Shown in pieces: positions 51,206 through 60,868 of a stretch of DNA of 64,000 bases. The position numbers were made by a program, and so were the translations under genes. How positions within the stretch are numbered: position 1 is the stretch's first letter; each line of letters opens with the position of its first letter. The DNA is taken from contig NZ_JABBEA010000005.1 of the NCBI RefSeq assembly GCF_012912005.1, positions 248,001 to 312,000 of the forward strand, in the 5' to 3' direction. The DNA comes from Paenibacillus sp. SZ31. GTDB taxonomy: Bacteria > Bacillota > Bacilli > Paenibacillales > Paenibacillaceae. The notes below the pieces were generated by a model. The model did no database searches. It saw only the letters and a list, made by a program, of their open reading frames with translations, and was not told where the DNA came from.

Positions 51206-52834
51206 TTAACCTCTCTGCACGCCTCCACGTTGGAGACGCATGAGTGGACGGAGAATTTTTTGCAGAATACGGGGGTAACTGCCCAGCTCGTCCTTGCGCA
51301 GTACACGCAGCACGACCATGAGAACCAGATACACCACCACCACAAGCACTCCAACCACAAGACAGGTAAGCAAGAAGGATACGCGCGCTGGCAGGAACAG
51401 TCCAAAGATCATATTGCCAATCCAGTTCGCTGCAAATCCTACACCTGCTGCAAGCACCACTGTAATGATGAACCCTTTCCAGCGATCTCCCATGATGGAG
51501 AAATCAACGATTTTGCGAAGGACCCGCAGATTCAGGTACGTGATCACCAGGAAACAGAGGGCCGTTGCAATAATAATGCCGTAAATACCGAAGATTGGCG
51601 CCAGAATCAGACTTGCGACCAATTTGATCACAACACCTGCTGCGACACTAACCATCGTAATTCGCGGTTTACCTACCCCAAGCAAAATGGAGTTGGTCGT
51701 CATCATCGTAATCTGGAAAATGGTACCGAATGTCAGCAAAGCAATGATCGGCGTTCCATCCAGATTGGTAAACAGCAATCCATTAACCGAATACGCTGCC
51801 GCACACAGTGCAATGACAATCGGCATACCTGTCAGAATCGAAATGCGCAATGCAAGTGTAACCTGATTCTTCAGATGAGCTTCATCCTTGCGGGCAAATG
51901 CTGCCGAAATGACAGGCACCAACGACTGACTTAAAGCGATAGCTAAAATTGGCGGAATACCCGCAATACTTTGGGCCTTGGCACCGAGGATCGCAAGTAC
52001 GCCTGTCGCCTCTTCGAGCCCGATCTGGCCACTAAGCAGTGGAACCACAAGGGATGAATCGATAAAGTTAATGGCTGGAACTGCAAGTGAGGATAGCACA
52101 ATTGGAATAGAGAGCTTAAAGATATCACTGTAAATGCCTCGCATTGGCAGTTGCTCTGTACGCTCGTAATTCAATTGCGCCGCACGGTCGCTACGACGCA
52201 GCTTCAAGGTGAAGTACAGCATGACACCGAAGGCACCAACACTTCCTAATACCCCACCAAATGAAGCACCTGCAGCAATCGTTTGGTCATCATAATTCCA
52301 TTGCAGCATGACATAAGCCACGATAATGGCTGTACCTACGCGAGCAAACTGTTCCACAATCTGTGAAATACCGCCTGCTGTCATGTTGCCGCGTCCTTGG
52401 AAATATCCACGCATCATCGCAATAGCCGGGAAGAGCAGCAAGGCTGGGGCCAAGGCGCGAATGGCGCTGACTGACTCCGGTACTTTGGACACATACGTAG
52501 CATAATAAGGTGCCGCGAACCATAACAAAGCAGACATGACTACCCCGGCCACAGCCGCAAAGATCAGGGCTGCACGGTAGATCTGTTGAGCTTCACCCGC
52601 GCGTCCGAGCGCATAGCGTTCCGATACCATTTTACTCAGAGTACTCGGTATGCCCGCCGTTGCTACAGTTAACAGCATTAAATATACCGTATTGGAGATC
52701 GTAAATGATGCGTTACCGATATCGCCGAGGATATGCTCCAGCGGCACCCGTTGAACCAATCCGAGTACTCTCGCGATCAGCGCAGCTGCCGCCAGAATGA
52801 GCGTACCCCTAATGAATGTTTCTTTCTTAGACAA
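51206..52834 (-). CDS. MOP-superfamily lipid flippase (SpoVB/YtgP-like)
   Basis: A 542-residue integral membrane protein with about 14 hydrophobic segments, in the SpoVB/YtgP/MurJ branch of polysaccharide exporters. It probably flips a lipid-linked cell-wall precursor across the membrane. TLILAAAALIARVLGLVQRVPLEHILGDIGNA at the N-terminus and QGRGNMTAGGISQIVEQFARV near 145 are typical. The likely start is a TTG at 52834, seven bases after AAGGGG; the longer frame is less likely. It is third in an operon with a HAD phosphatase and a DUF456 protein. Whether it is the main MurJ or a sporulation homologue is unclear. Confidence 0.82.
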   Translation of the reverse strand: MSKKETFIRGTLILAAAALIARVLGLVQRVPLEHILGDIGNASFTISNTVYLMLLTVATAGIPSTLSKMVSERYALGRAGEAQQIYRAALIFAAVAGVVMSALLWFAAPYYATYVSKVPESVSAIRALAPALLLFPAIAMMRGYFQGRGNMTAGGISQIVEQFARVGTAIIVAYVMLQWNYDDQTIAAGASFGGVLGSVGAFGVMLYFTLKLRRSDRAAQLNYERTEQLPMRGIYSDIFKLSIPIVLSSLAVPAINFIDSSLVVPLLSGQIGLEEATGVLAILGAKAQSIAGIPPILAIALSQSLVPVISAAFARKDEAHLKNQVTLALRISILTGMPIVIALCAAAYSVNGLLFTNLDGTPIIALLTFGTIFQITMMTTNSILLGVGKPRITMVSVAAGVVIKLVASLILAPIFGIYGIIIATALCFLVITYLNLRVLRKIVDFSIMGDRWKGFIITVVLAAGVGFAANWIGNMIFGLFLPARVSFLLTCLVVGVLVVVVYLVLMVVLRVLRKDELGSYPRILQKILRPLMRLQRGGVQRG

Positions 52835-52895
52835 ACCAATTCCCCTTCTTTCCTCCACACCGGACGTACATCCCGTTGAAGCTAATCCCGAACGT

Positions 52896-53387
52896 TTAGG
52901 CGAATCTTACCACCCAGATAATAAAGAGAACAATCATGACGATTTGCAAAATAATTTTCATTACAGTGCTCGTAAATAGCCCCACCACGGAACCAAAACC
53001 AACTTTGGACGCTTTGGAAGGTGAAGACCCTCCGATCAGTTCCCCGATAAAAGCACCGATAAATGGTCCCAGCACCAGTCCGAATGCCGGAATGACAAAT
53101 GGCCCAATGATAACACCAATGGTGCTGAGCGTTGTCGATAACTTGGAGCCACCGAACTTCTTCACGCCCCAAGCGCTGACGACATAATCAGCCACGAACA
53201 ACACAACAACAATCAGAATCTGGATAATCCAGAACCACACGCCGAACGGATCAAAGCTGAAGAACCAGCCGTAGACCAGAAACGCGAAAAAAATCGCTAC
53301 AGCACCAGGCAGTATGGGATATACCGTTCCAGCCATTCCGACTGCAAACAGCAGCACAATTAAAATCCAGGCAACGGTTGCGAGCAA
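52896..53387 (-). CDS. DUF456 membrane protein
   Basis: A 163-residue DUF456 protein. It has hydrophobic segments at about 5-45, 50-75 and 85-125 with a glycine-zipper region (GPFVIPAFGLVLGPFIGAFIGELIGG), then a C-terminal helix. It lies three bases after the HAD gene stop, so the two are coupled. Function is unknown; glycine zippers suggest tight helix packing. Confidence 0.85.
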   Translation of the reverse strand: MLATVAWILIVLLFAVGMAGTVYPILPGAVAIFFAFLVYGWFFSFDPFGVWFWIIQILIVVVLFVADYVVSAWGVKKFGGSKLSTTLSTIGVIIGPFVIPAFGLVLGPFIGAFIGELIGGSSPSKASKVGFGSVVGLFTSTVMKIILQIVMIVLFIIWVVRFA

Positions 53388-53390
53388 AGG

Positions 53391-54140
53391 TTACTCCCCC
53401 TTCAAAATATGTTCACGGATGACTTCGACGATGCCATCATCATTGTTGCTCGCTACAATCAGGTCTGCGGCTTCCTTCACTTGCTCTTGCGCATTGCCCA
53501 TCGCTACACCAAGACCTACCGCCTCAATGACAGCCAGATCGTTCAAACTGTCTCCGACAGCAACGACTTCGGACATCTCGATGCCCAGCAGCTTGCAGAC
53601 TTCGGCTACACCACTTGCTTTGGATACGCCAGCAGGGTTGATCTCAATATTAACGGGTGAAGAATTCGTCATTTGCAGACCACCCATTTGTTGCAGTTCC
53701 ATCATGATCTGGTGACGCACTTCATCCACTTCGGTATTGAAGCCAAATTTCAACCATTCCAGACCTTCAATATTGTCCGTCCAGCGATCACGGTTGAACA
53801 GCTCTTCCACGGAGTATGCCCAGTACCAGCTATTATATTTCTCACCAATTTCCTGCATTTTACGAATCAATGCCGGGTCCATCAGATGACGCATATGCAG
53901 ATCATGCGGTGCTTTCCAGACTTCACTACCGTTAACGGTAACCATCGGTGTCTCCAGTCCAAGTTGGACCGCATAAGGCATCGCATGGAATACGGCTCTT
54001 CCCGTAGAAAGGCACACATGTACACCCCGTCGAATGGCAATCTGTATCCACTTGGCAGTCTCCTGTGTAATTTCATGATTATCGTTAAGCAATGTTCCAT
54101 CCATATCTAGTGCCAGCAATTTGTATTTCAGTTCACTCAT
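53391..54140 (-). CDS. HAD-family Cof-type phosphatase
   Basis: A 249-residue HAD hydrolase of the Cof subfamily. Motif I LDMDGTLL has nucleophile Asp15 region, motif II is LSTGRA, and motif IV is VVAVGDSLNDLAVIEAVGLGVAMGNA. The cap domain lies between. Such enzymes remove phosphate from sugar phosphates or flavin precursors; the substrate is unknown. GGAGGA lies before the ATG. It leads an operon with DUF456 and the flippase. The gap 54141-54456 shows no gene. Confidence 0.9.
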   Translation of the reverse strand: MSELKYKLLALDMDGTLLNDNHEITQETAKWIQIAIRRGVHVCLSTGRAVFHAMPYAVQLGLETPMVTVNGSEVWKAPHDLHMRHLMDPALIRKMQEIGEKYNSWYWAYSVEELFNRDRWTDNIEGLEWLKFGFNTEVDEVRHQIMMELQQMGGLQMTNSSPVNIEINPAGVSKASGVAEVCKLLGIEMSEVVAVGDSLNDLAVIEAVGLGVAMGNAQEQVKEAADLIVASNNDDGIVEVIREHILKGE

Positions 54141-54456
54141 ACAGTAGTTCCTCCTAGGTTGTCTCTCTCCAAGTTGAACTCATGGATATCCATTCAGGCA
54201 CTACGCGGGCCCTCTCCGTTCCACAATGGTTCTCCAGCTCAACTTAAAGGTTCTCTTTATCTAATTTTAAACATTCTTTCATAACAAGATCGCCCGGCAT
54301 CCGTAAAAAAGGACGCTCCGGACGTCACAGCTAACGACATTTTACCACAGATCATCTGTATGCAACAAAATAACCCGTAATCAGAAGCATGACACATCAA
54401 GATAGATATATGTTCTATATCGAACTAACCATTCATGCCTTCAAGCAAGCATCATC

Positions 54457-54485
54457 CAAAAAAGGCAAGGGATAACTCCCCTGCC
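54457..54485 (-). terminator. Terminator of the cell-wall operon
   Basis: On the minus strand GGCAGGGGA pairs with TCCCTTGCC and is followed by TTTTTT, about 55 bases after the second PBP gene. Confidence 0.85.
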
Positions 54486-54540
54486 TCTGCAAATCTAATT
54501 CATTCATTGCATATCAATCTATTTCATTACTCAGTATTGA

Positions 54541-56520
54541 TTACTCCTGGTCTTGCTTCTGATCTTTCTTGCCTTTCGGCGTTCCATCGAGACCATATAC
54601 TTCATCGTATGCATCGAAAATTTTCCGTGCAATTGGCGAAGCACTGACTGACCCGAAACCACCTTCCGGTACAACAACAGCTACAGCAAGCTTCGGATTA
54701 TCTCGTGGTGCAAAGGCAATAAATACACCATTCTCTTTTTTGTTCGGTCCGGTCCCCTGCTCTGATGTTCCTGTTTTCCGTGCATAATCGTAAGGGAAAC
54801 CGTCAAATGAGCTTACTTTGGTAACCATTCCTTTATGAACTTCATTCCAGTGCGCATCGGAAAAATCAACTTCATTGAGCACTTTAGGTTTGAACTCTTT
54901 CACTACATTGCCATCTGCGTCACGGATTTCCTTCACTAAGTGAGGTTCCATCCGTTTGCCTTTATTGGCAAGCATCGTCGTGTATTGTGCGAGTTGCATT
55001 GTAGTGTACTTGGCTTGTTGTCCAAATGAGGCAAATGCCAAACGTGTTAGAGCTGATTCTTGTTCATCATTATTATATTCTAAAGTACCTAGGTATTCTT
55101 TGGGTAAATCGATACCTGTAGACACACCCAATCCGAAATCTTTCATGTGTTCGTCCCACACTTTAACACCCTCAATTGAGCCATATTTGCTCAACAAACG
55201 TTTACCCACCATATCGATCATGAAGGCATTGGAGGATTTTTCAATCGCTCTTCTGGCGGTGATAGAACCATTATAAGCAGAATGCGAGTTCCTCACTTGT
55301 CGTCCGTCTTTCCCCAAGATAGCATATCCCGGATCATGATAGGTCTGTCCTGCTGTAAATAACCCCTCTTTCAATCCGATAAGTACACTTAGCGGCTTAA
55401 TTACTGATCCAAGGAGTACAACGGATTCCGCCCGACTAGGCTTGGCATCATTCGGTGGGAATGACTCGGTGGTTCCGTTCCGGAATACATACTTAATTTT
55501 GTCATAATCCCACTCGTTCGGATCATAGTCCGGCATACTTGCCATAGCGACCACATTTCCCGTATCCACTTCCATGGCTACTGCGTATCCGGTAATCGCC
55601 TTCGGAAGTCTGCGCAGTTCGTCCGTTATCGCCTCTTGTGCGGCCATCTGAATTTCCTTGTTAATGGTGGAAACCAGACTGTAGCCTTTCTCTGGCGGAG
55701 TTTGTAACATCGTTCCATCCGGCAGATTACGTGCGTCAATATCAATGGACTGGTAGCCGCTTCGTCCACGGAGTTCTTCCTGATATTGCAGCTCCAATCC
55801 ATCGAAGCCAACCTTTTCTTCCTCATGGTATACAAGACCAGGATCACGCTGGGTACTTGCCCCCTCACGGATGGCCTTGTATTTGGCAATGGAATCTGGT
55901 GCCCGTTTGAACTCTCTTGTATAACCTACAACCTGAACGGCTACACCATCCGGGTCATATTTTCTAATGTTTTCTTCCAGCACCATAACGCCCGGATAAT
56001 CTGCTTTTTTCTCCATGAAAAAGGCAATCTCTTTTGTCGATAGATCCGACTTCACCAATCTTGGCACATACCCGAACGTTTTCTGATAATCCAGATCCAG
56101 TCGTTTGATGATCTCTTCCGCATCCAGCTGCTCCTTGTCCCCTGGATTAAACTGCTTAAACACAGCCGCCAGATCATGAGCCAGTTCCTCTGCTTCCTGT
56201 CTACGTTCATCATTCCGATAATCCTCATATAACAGCACATAGAGGGACTGTACAGGTTCGGAATAAGCGAGCGCCACTTCTCCTGTTGCATCATAGATGG
56301 GACCACGAACAGGGGCGAGTGGAATGTCTTTGGTATTACGACTCGTTTCCATATACGTCAGTTCGGGACCCTCCACAAATTGCACAAAGGCCAATCTGAA
56401 TATGAGGATACTGAATATGACAAATGCCGCGAAAAAAAACAGATTCAGCCTTGCGCCGGAAGGCTTGTTGACGGGTGCATCTTCCTCAGCCATGGGTTTC
56501 TTCTTCAATCGGTTAAACAT
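54541..56520 (-). CDS. Class B penicillin-binding protein (PBP2-like), copy 2
   Basis: A 659-residue class B transpeptidase that cross-links peptidoglycan. One N-terminal membrane segment (about 25-48) is followed by the PBP-dimer domain. The transpeptidase motifs are SVIK with S372 and K375, SSN near 423 and KTGTS near 590. An in-frame paralogue lies just upstream. C-terminal KGKKDQKQDQE is a charged tail. It is the last gene of a cell-wall operon. The role (elongation, sporulation or stress) cannot be read from sequence. Confidence 0.92.
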   Translation of the reverse strand: MFNRLKKKPMAEEDAPVNKPSGARLNLFFFAAFVIFSILIFRLAFVQFVEGPELTYMETSRNTKDIPLAPVRGPIYDATGEVALAYSEPVQSLYVLLYEDYRNDERRQEAEELAHDLAAVFKQFNPGDKEQLDAEEIIKRLDLDYQKTFGYVPRLVKSDLSTKEIAFFMEKKADYPGVMVLEENIRKYDPDGVAVQVVGYTREFKRAPDSIAKYKAIREGASTQRDPGLVYHEEEKVGFDGLELQYQEELRGRSGYQSIDIDARNLPDGTMLQTPPEKGYSLVSTINKEIQMAAQEAITDELRRLPKAITGYAVAMEVDTGNVVAMASMPDYDPNEWDYDKIKYVFRNGTTESFPPNDAKPSRAESVVLLGSVIKPLSVLIGLKEGLFTAGQTYHDPGYAILGKDGRQVRNSHSAYNGSITARRAIEKSSNAFMIDMVGKRLLSKYGSIEGVKVWDEHMKDFGLGVSTGIDLPKEYLGTLEYNNDEQESALTRLAFASFGQQAKYTTMQLAQYTTMLANKGKRMEPHLVKEIRDADGNVVKEFKPKVLNEVDFSDAHWNEVHKGMVTKVSSFDGFPYDYARKTGTSEQGTGPNKKENGVFIAFAPRDNPKLAVAVVVPEGGFGSVSASPIARKIFDAYDEVYGLDGTPKGKKDQKQDQE

Positions 56521-56842
56521 GTTTTAAGCCTCTCCCGTTCCTCTATAAAAAATATAATATCTAATCCATATTGTGCATGTGTTCAATCCCTTATTTAATC
56601 CTTTCTCAACCAAGTCTACCAAAGGCTAGCTGTCACGTCTTTCAATTTTTGGTTACATTTTCGTAAACATAACCGTTACACTAACCCATCTACCGATTTA
56701 AATGTAAAAACTGACATATCAACGTTATTCCGTTTTGTCGAAAGCGTTTACCCTTCTCTTATATAAACGTGATACAGTTCATTTGGTTACACATTAATGC
56801 AATTAATTAGTTCACTCCCTCGATCCAAGCTCTGCGTGAAAA
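56521..56842. other. Leader and promoter region of PBP copy 2
   Basis: No gene is seen. A weak cre-like CGAAAGCGTTTACC lies at 56739-56752. Because a terminator precedes it, this PBP gene probably has its own promoter. Confidence 0.5.
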
Positions 56843-56873
56843 CAAAAAAGAGGACCCGCGAAGGGTCCCCTCT
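56843..56873 (-). terminator. Terminator between the two PBP genes
   Basis: On the minus strand AGAGGGGACCC pairs with GGGTCCTCT, followed by TTTTTTG. It splits the two PBP genes into separate transcripts. Confidence 0.85.
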
Positions 56874-56889
56874 GTAACCAATGCTCACA

Positions 56890-58926
56890 TCACTGTGTGC
56901 CTGATTCCGATTCTGATTCTTTGTTTTTGTCTTTTTTCGGTACACCGTCGAGACCAAATTCCTCGTCATAGGCATCAAAGATCGCACGTGCAACCGGAGC
57001 CGCACTGCTCGAACCAAAGCCCCCTTCGGGAATAACTACAGCAACAGCAAGCTTCGGATTATTACGTGGTGCATAGGCGATAAACACTCCGTTATCCACG
57101 AGTTTGCCACCTACTACCTGTGTCGATGTTCCTGTTTTTCTGGCAAAATCGTAAGGGAATCCGCTAAATGCGGATACCTCGGTTGCCATGCCTCGTTGTA
57201 CTTCGTTCCAGTAGGAATCGTTAAACTCCACCGTGCTGAGTACCTTCGGTTTTACTTTCTCAACCACGTTGCCTTCCGAATCCCGGAACTCGCTAACCAG
57301 TTGCGGCTCCATACGTTTACCTTTATTCGCAAGCATCGTCGTGTATTGTGCTAACTGCATGGTTGTATATTTCCCCTGTTGTCCAAAGGAGCCATACACG
57401 AGACGCGTCAGCGAGCTTTCCGTGGTATTCATGTAATCCCGTATGCCCAGGAATTCATTCGGCAGATCCACCCCTGTGGATACTCCAAGGCCGAACTGCT
57501 TCATGTATTCATCCCATTTGTCAATTCCGGTCGCACCGTATTTTGAGTACAACTTCTTCCCAATCTCATCAATCATGAATACGTTCGAGGAATGACGAAT
57601 CGCATCATGCGGACGCATCGCACCGTACACATGCCCCGATGAGTTCTGAACTCTGCGGTTGTCCCCACCAAAGGTTGTTGAACCTCTATCCGAATAAACG
57701 GTATTTGTTGTGAAGAACCCTTCTTTCAAACCGATCAAGACACTAAGCGGTTTGATGGTGGAGCCGAGTAGTACGATCGATTCGGCTCGCTTTTTAGAAT
57801 CATCCGGAGGGAATGAACGAATCGTACCATTTTGATACACATATTTGATATCATCATACTGATCATTTGTGATACTGCCTGTTCTCCAGATGTTGGTATC
57901 ATAATCCGGCATACTGGCAGCAGATACGATTTTCCCCGTATCCACTTCCATCGCAACTGCAAATCCGGTCTTTGCATTCGGATGTAATTTACCGGAAACC
58001 GGATTCCGATGAAGCCAACTCAACTGATCAAGGATGGCCTGTTCTGTTTTCACCTGAACGTTCTTGTTAATACTGGAAATCAAGTCGTAACCTTTCTCCG
58101 GCGGGGTAGAACCAGCCACACCTTCAGGCAAGTTACGCAAATCAACATCAACGGATGTATATCCGCTTTTGCCACGGAGAGCATCCTGATATTGCAACTC
58201 CAGTCCATCAAAGCCTACAAATTCATTTTCCGTATACACCAGGCCCGGATCCGTTTGCGTTTTATTAGCCTCGTCTACCTCTTTGTATTTGTCCAGGGCC
58301 TTCGAACTTCTGAACTTCTTCAGATAACCGATTGTCTGAACCGCTACCGTATCCGGATCGTAGAATCGTACACTCTCCTCGACGATCTGAATGCCTTTGA
58401 ACTCGTCCTTATGCTGTAGGAAATAAGCTACCTCTTCCTCGGACAGATCACTCTTGATCAGACGCGGCATAAAACCGTTCGCCTTGCGTGAATTCAGGTC
58501 CATCTCTTCGAGAATTTGTTCCACCGTAAGTGGCTCTGAATCCTTCAGCTTGTACTGTTCAAATACATCATGCAACCGGGTTGCAATGTCTTGCACTTCC
58601 CCAATATTCGGACTCGGCTGACCACCCACATCCCCATAGTTTTTATAAAGTGTCAGGTAGAGAGACTGAATGGGCTTGGAATAAGCCAACTTTACTTCAC
58701 CTGTGGAGTCATAGATCGTTCCCCTCACGGGAGGGAGCGGTACATCCTTGGTAATGTTACTCGCTTCTTCCTGACTGAGTTCAGGCCCTTCCACGAATTG
58801 CAAAAACGCCAATCGTACAATAATAACGCTAAAAATAACAAAGGAAGCGAAGAAAAATACGTTCATTCGGTAGCTAAAGCGCCGTTTGTCCGTAAGTTCG
58901 TCCTTCTCATTGGAATGCTTTTTCAT
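56890..58926 (-). CDS. Class B penicillin-binding protein (PBP2-like), copy 1
   Basis: A 678-residue paralogue of the next gene, with the same layout: N-terminal membrane helix (about 22-45), dimer domain, and transpeptidase with STIK (S389, K392), SSN in IRHSSNVFMIDEIGKKL and KTGTST. The two share long identical runs such as MLANKGKRMEP and AVAVVIPEGGFGS, so they arose by tandem duplication. It has a longer insert before the catalytic domain (LSWLHRNPVSGKLHPNAK). It lies 105 bases after the CvpA/transglutaminase gene. Both catalytic sites look intact. Confidence 0.92.
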   Translation of the reverse strand: MKKHSNEKDELTDKRRFSYRMNVFFFASFVIFSVIIVRLAFLQFVEGPELSQEEASNITKDVPLPPVRGTIYDSTGEVKLAYSKPIQSLYLTLYKNYGDVGGQPSPNIGEVQDIATRLHDVFEQYKLKDSEPLTVEQILEEMDLNSRKANGFMPRLIKSDLSEEEVAYFLQHKDEFKGIQIVEESVRFYDPDTVAVQTIGYLKKFRSSKALDKYKEVDEANKTQTDPGLVYTENEFVGFDGLELQYQDALRGKSGYTSVDVDLRNLPEGVAGSTPPEKGYDLISSINKNVQVKTEQAILDQLSWLHRNPVSGKLHPNAKTGFAVAMEVDTGKIVSAASMPDYDTNIWRTGSITNDQYDDIKYVYQNGTIRSFPPDDSKKRAESIVLLGSTIKPLSVLIGLKEGFFTTNTVYSDRGSTTFGGDNRRVQNSSGHVYGAMRPHDAIRHSSNVFMIDEIGKKLYSKYGATGIDKWDEYMKQFGLGVSTGVDLPNEFLGIRDYMNTTESSLTRLVYGSFGQQGKYTTMQLAQYTTMLANKGKRMEPQLVSEFRDSEGNVVEKVKPKVLSTVEFNDSYWNEVQRGMATEVSAFSGFPYDFARKTGTSTQVVGGKLVDNGVFIAYAPRNNPKLAVAVVIPEGGFGSSSAAPVARAIFDAYDEEFGLDGVPKKDKNKESESESGTQ

Positions 58927-59031
58927 TCATCCTACCTCTTTCATGACTTGATGCATACCGCTCAAACTGGTTCTTTCCGGCATGATAACCTGGCAACGTC
59001 GTCATATTACGGACCTATGTCCGTTGTAATG

Positions 59032-60177
59032 TTAAGCTGATTGATCCTTTAAGTGGGTGTCAGCAAAATTCGGAGGATTAAACCAATCTCCACTGATGGC
59101 CCATGTCGGATCAAGCGGAACCCAGCTCTCGGAATCACTCAAATACACTTCATTCCAAGCATGCGGACCATATCCGCCCTGGCCGTTATACCCAAGTCCT
59201 GTAACGACTTTGACTTCGAGCCCTTGTGAACGGGCCATAACAGCATAGAGACGGGCATAATCAATACATACGCCTTTGCGTGTATCAAAAGTATTCTGCG
59301 GATTCTGTTCATGCCATATGCCCTTTTGCTCATAGTCATCCACTTTACCATAGTCATACTGAATCCGTGAACCTACCCAGTCGTATAGTGCTCTTGCTTT
59401 GGCTTCATCTGTCGATTGGCCTTTCACAATCTCGCTCGCTGCAGATTCAATGTCCGTCGGAATATTATGGTCAATGACTTCATATTTGCGTTGCAAGATA
59501 CCGCCCAGTTCCTTCTGCACAGCCTGTGTAAATACGGGAAGCTTGTCCTTGATGAACGTACCGGACAACGGTTCGATGACCGATTTAGCCCCTTGCATAT
59601 AGATGGGAGATGCCTCCACATACCTGCTGAACATGCTTCCTGGGTAAAGACTGACAATCATGAACAGCACCGCAATGACAATCATTCCACGGACGGAGCC
59701 TATGATTGTGCCAATCAATGCACCTGTCAACCTGCTAAACATACCTTTAGGAGCACTTTCCTCGCCTAGACCCTGCCTGCTGCTAAACATAAATGAAGAC
59801 AGCAATCCAAGAATCAGTCGAATGAGTCCGTAGCTAAGTACAAATAATACAGCGAACCGCATCAGCGGAAAATCTGCAATCGCCGTAACCAACGTATAAT
59901 ACATCTGTTCCCACCTATTTAACTCACGGTTAGGCATGGCTGAAGCATACGCAGACAGCCATTGCTGCACATATGGCGCAAGCCACATCGTTAAACCGAT
60001 CGACAACAGAATACCAATCACCGCCATAATGCCATCCATCAGGAACCCGAAGAGTCTGCCTGCTGAACGCGAAGCCCCTCTGGACCAACCCTGCAACAAT
60101 GAAGCAGCTACAATCAGCAGCAGCATAATCGTGATGCCATTAAACTCCTTCAGGCTGTCCAGCCAATTCTGCAGCAC
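59032..60177 (-). CDS. CvpA-like membrane protein fused to transglutaminase-like domain
   Basis: A 381-residue protein with two parts. The first 190 residues carry about five hydrophobic segments in a CvpA-like pattern (SAGRLFGFLMDGIMAVIGILLSIGLTMW, GALIGTIIGSVRGMIVIAVLFMIVSLYPG). The second part is a transglutaminase-like fold with an intact Cys-His-Asp triad: C304 in KGVCIDYARL, H339 in GPHAWNEVYL and D356 in PLDPTW. The catalytic part is probably outside the membrane. It lies in a cell-wall operon, 18 bases after a small membrane protein gene, so peptide or wall chemistry is a reasonable guess. The substrate is unknown. Confidence 0.85.
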   Translation of the reverse strand: MLQNWLDSLKEFNGITIMLLLIVAASLLQGWSRGASRSAGRLFGFLMDGIMAVIGILLSIGLTMWLAPYVQQWLSAYASAMPNRELNRWEQMYYTLVTAIADFPLMRFAVLFVLSYGLIRLILGLLSSFMFSSRQGLGEESAPKGMFSRLTGALIGTIIGSVRGMIVIAVLFMIVSLYPGSMFSRYVEASPIYMQGAKSVIEPLSGTFIKDKLPVFTQAVQKELGGILQRKYEVIDHNIPTDIESAASEIVKGQSTDEAKARALYDWVGSRIQYDYGKVDDYEQKGIWHEQNPQNTFDTRKGVCIDYARLYAVMARSQGLEVKVVTGLGYNGQGGYGPHAWNEVYLSDSESWVPLDPTWAISGDWFNPPNFADTHLKDQSA

Positions 60178-60195
60178 GAACTGATTCCCCCTTTA

Positions 60196-60651
60196 CTACG
60201 ATGCTGGTGCTGTTTTGTTCTCCTGTGCCTGTTCGACAAACGTACGTATCGTTTCATTGTCGAGTTTCCATTCACCAAGAGAAATTCCGCGGAAGGTCAC
60301 ATCGACTTTATCCGATTGAGTTCGGCCTTTAATTTCTACGTTGGGACTTGTGATGGTGAATGCTCCATCCTGTCCTTTAACGTATGTCGCTTTGGAAGCT
60401 TCCTTCAGCATCATGCTGGTCGCTTCTTTCTTCAATGTGTCCATCGTACTGGATTGTACGTCTGTCACTGTCTGTTTGATCTGATCAATGGAGATGCCGC
60501 TGTATATCAGTAGAGCCGCAATAATGATGATGGCAATCGCCCATTTCAATACGGTTTTGACCACATTCAGAACAAAGAACAAAATGATCAACGCAACCAC
60601 GATCACCAGCCAGTTCTGCATCAAAAACTCTTTGATTACTTCTATGTTCAT
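60196..60651 (-). CDS. Small anchored protein leading the PBP operon
   Basis: I do not recognise this 151-residue protein. Two hydrophobic segments (about 12-30 and 34-52) are followed by a soluble region with a helical part (IKQTVTDVQSSTMDTLKKEATSMMLKEA) and a beta-rich part (GAFTITSPNVEIKGRTQSDKVDVTFRGISLGEW). The ATG at 60651 follows GGAAGGTG. Its place at the head of a transglutaminase/PBP operon suggests an envelope role. Confidence 0.7.
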   Translation of the reverse strand: MNIEVIKEFLMQNWLVIVVALIILFFVLNVVKTVLKWAIAIIIIAALLIYSGISIDQIKQTVTDVQSSTMDTLKKEATSMMLKEASKATYVKGQDGAFTITSPNVEIKGRTQSDKVDVTFRGISLGEWKLDNETIRTFVEQAQENKTAPAS

Positions 60652-60868
60652 GACTACACCTTCCGTATTAGAATTCATTCGTTACACTTCCCGAATATTA
60701 TACATGATTTCCGAAGCTGCTGTCAGCTAAGCCCTCTCCCGTAAAAATAAACGGTCTAAGTTCGTCCCGCCGGGCGTACAAGTAGTACCATGAGGTTCTG
60801 CTAGCGAACGGGGAACACGTTCTGGATCTGTAGTTTGAACATGCATCGCTTAACAAGGAGGGGCTTAT

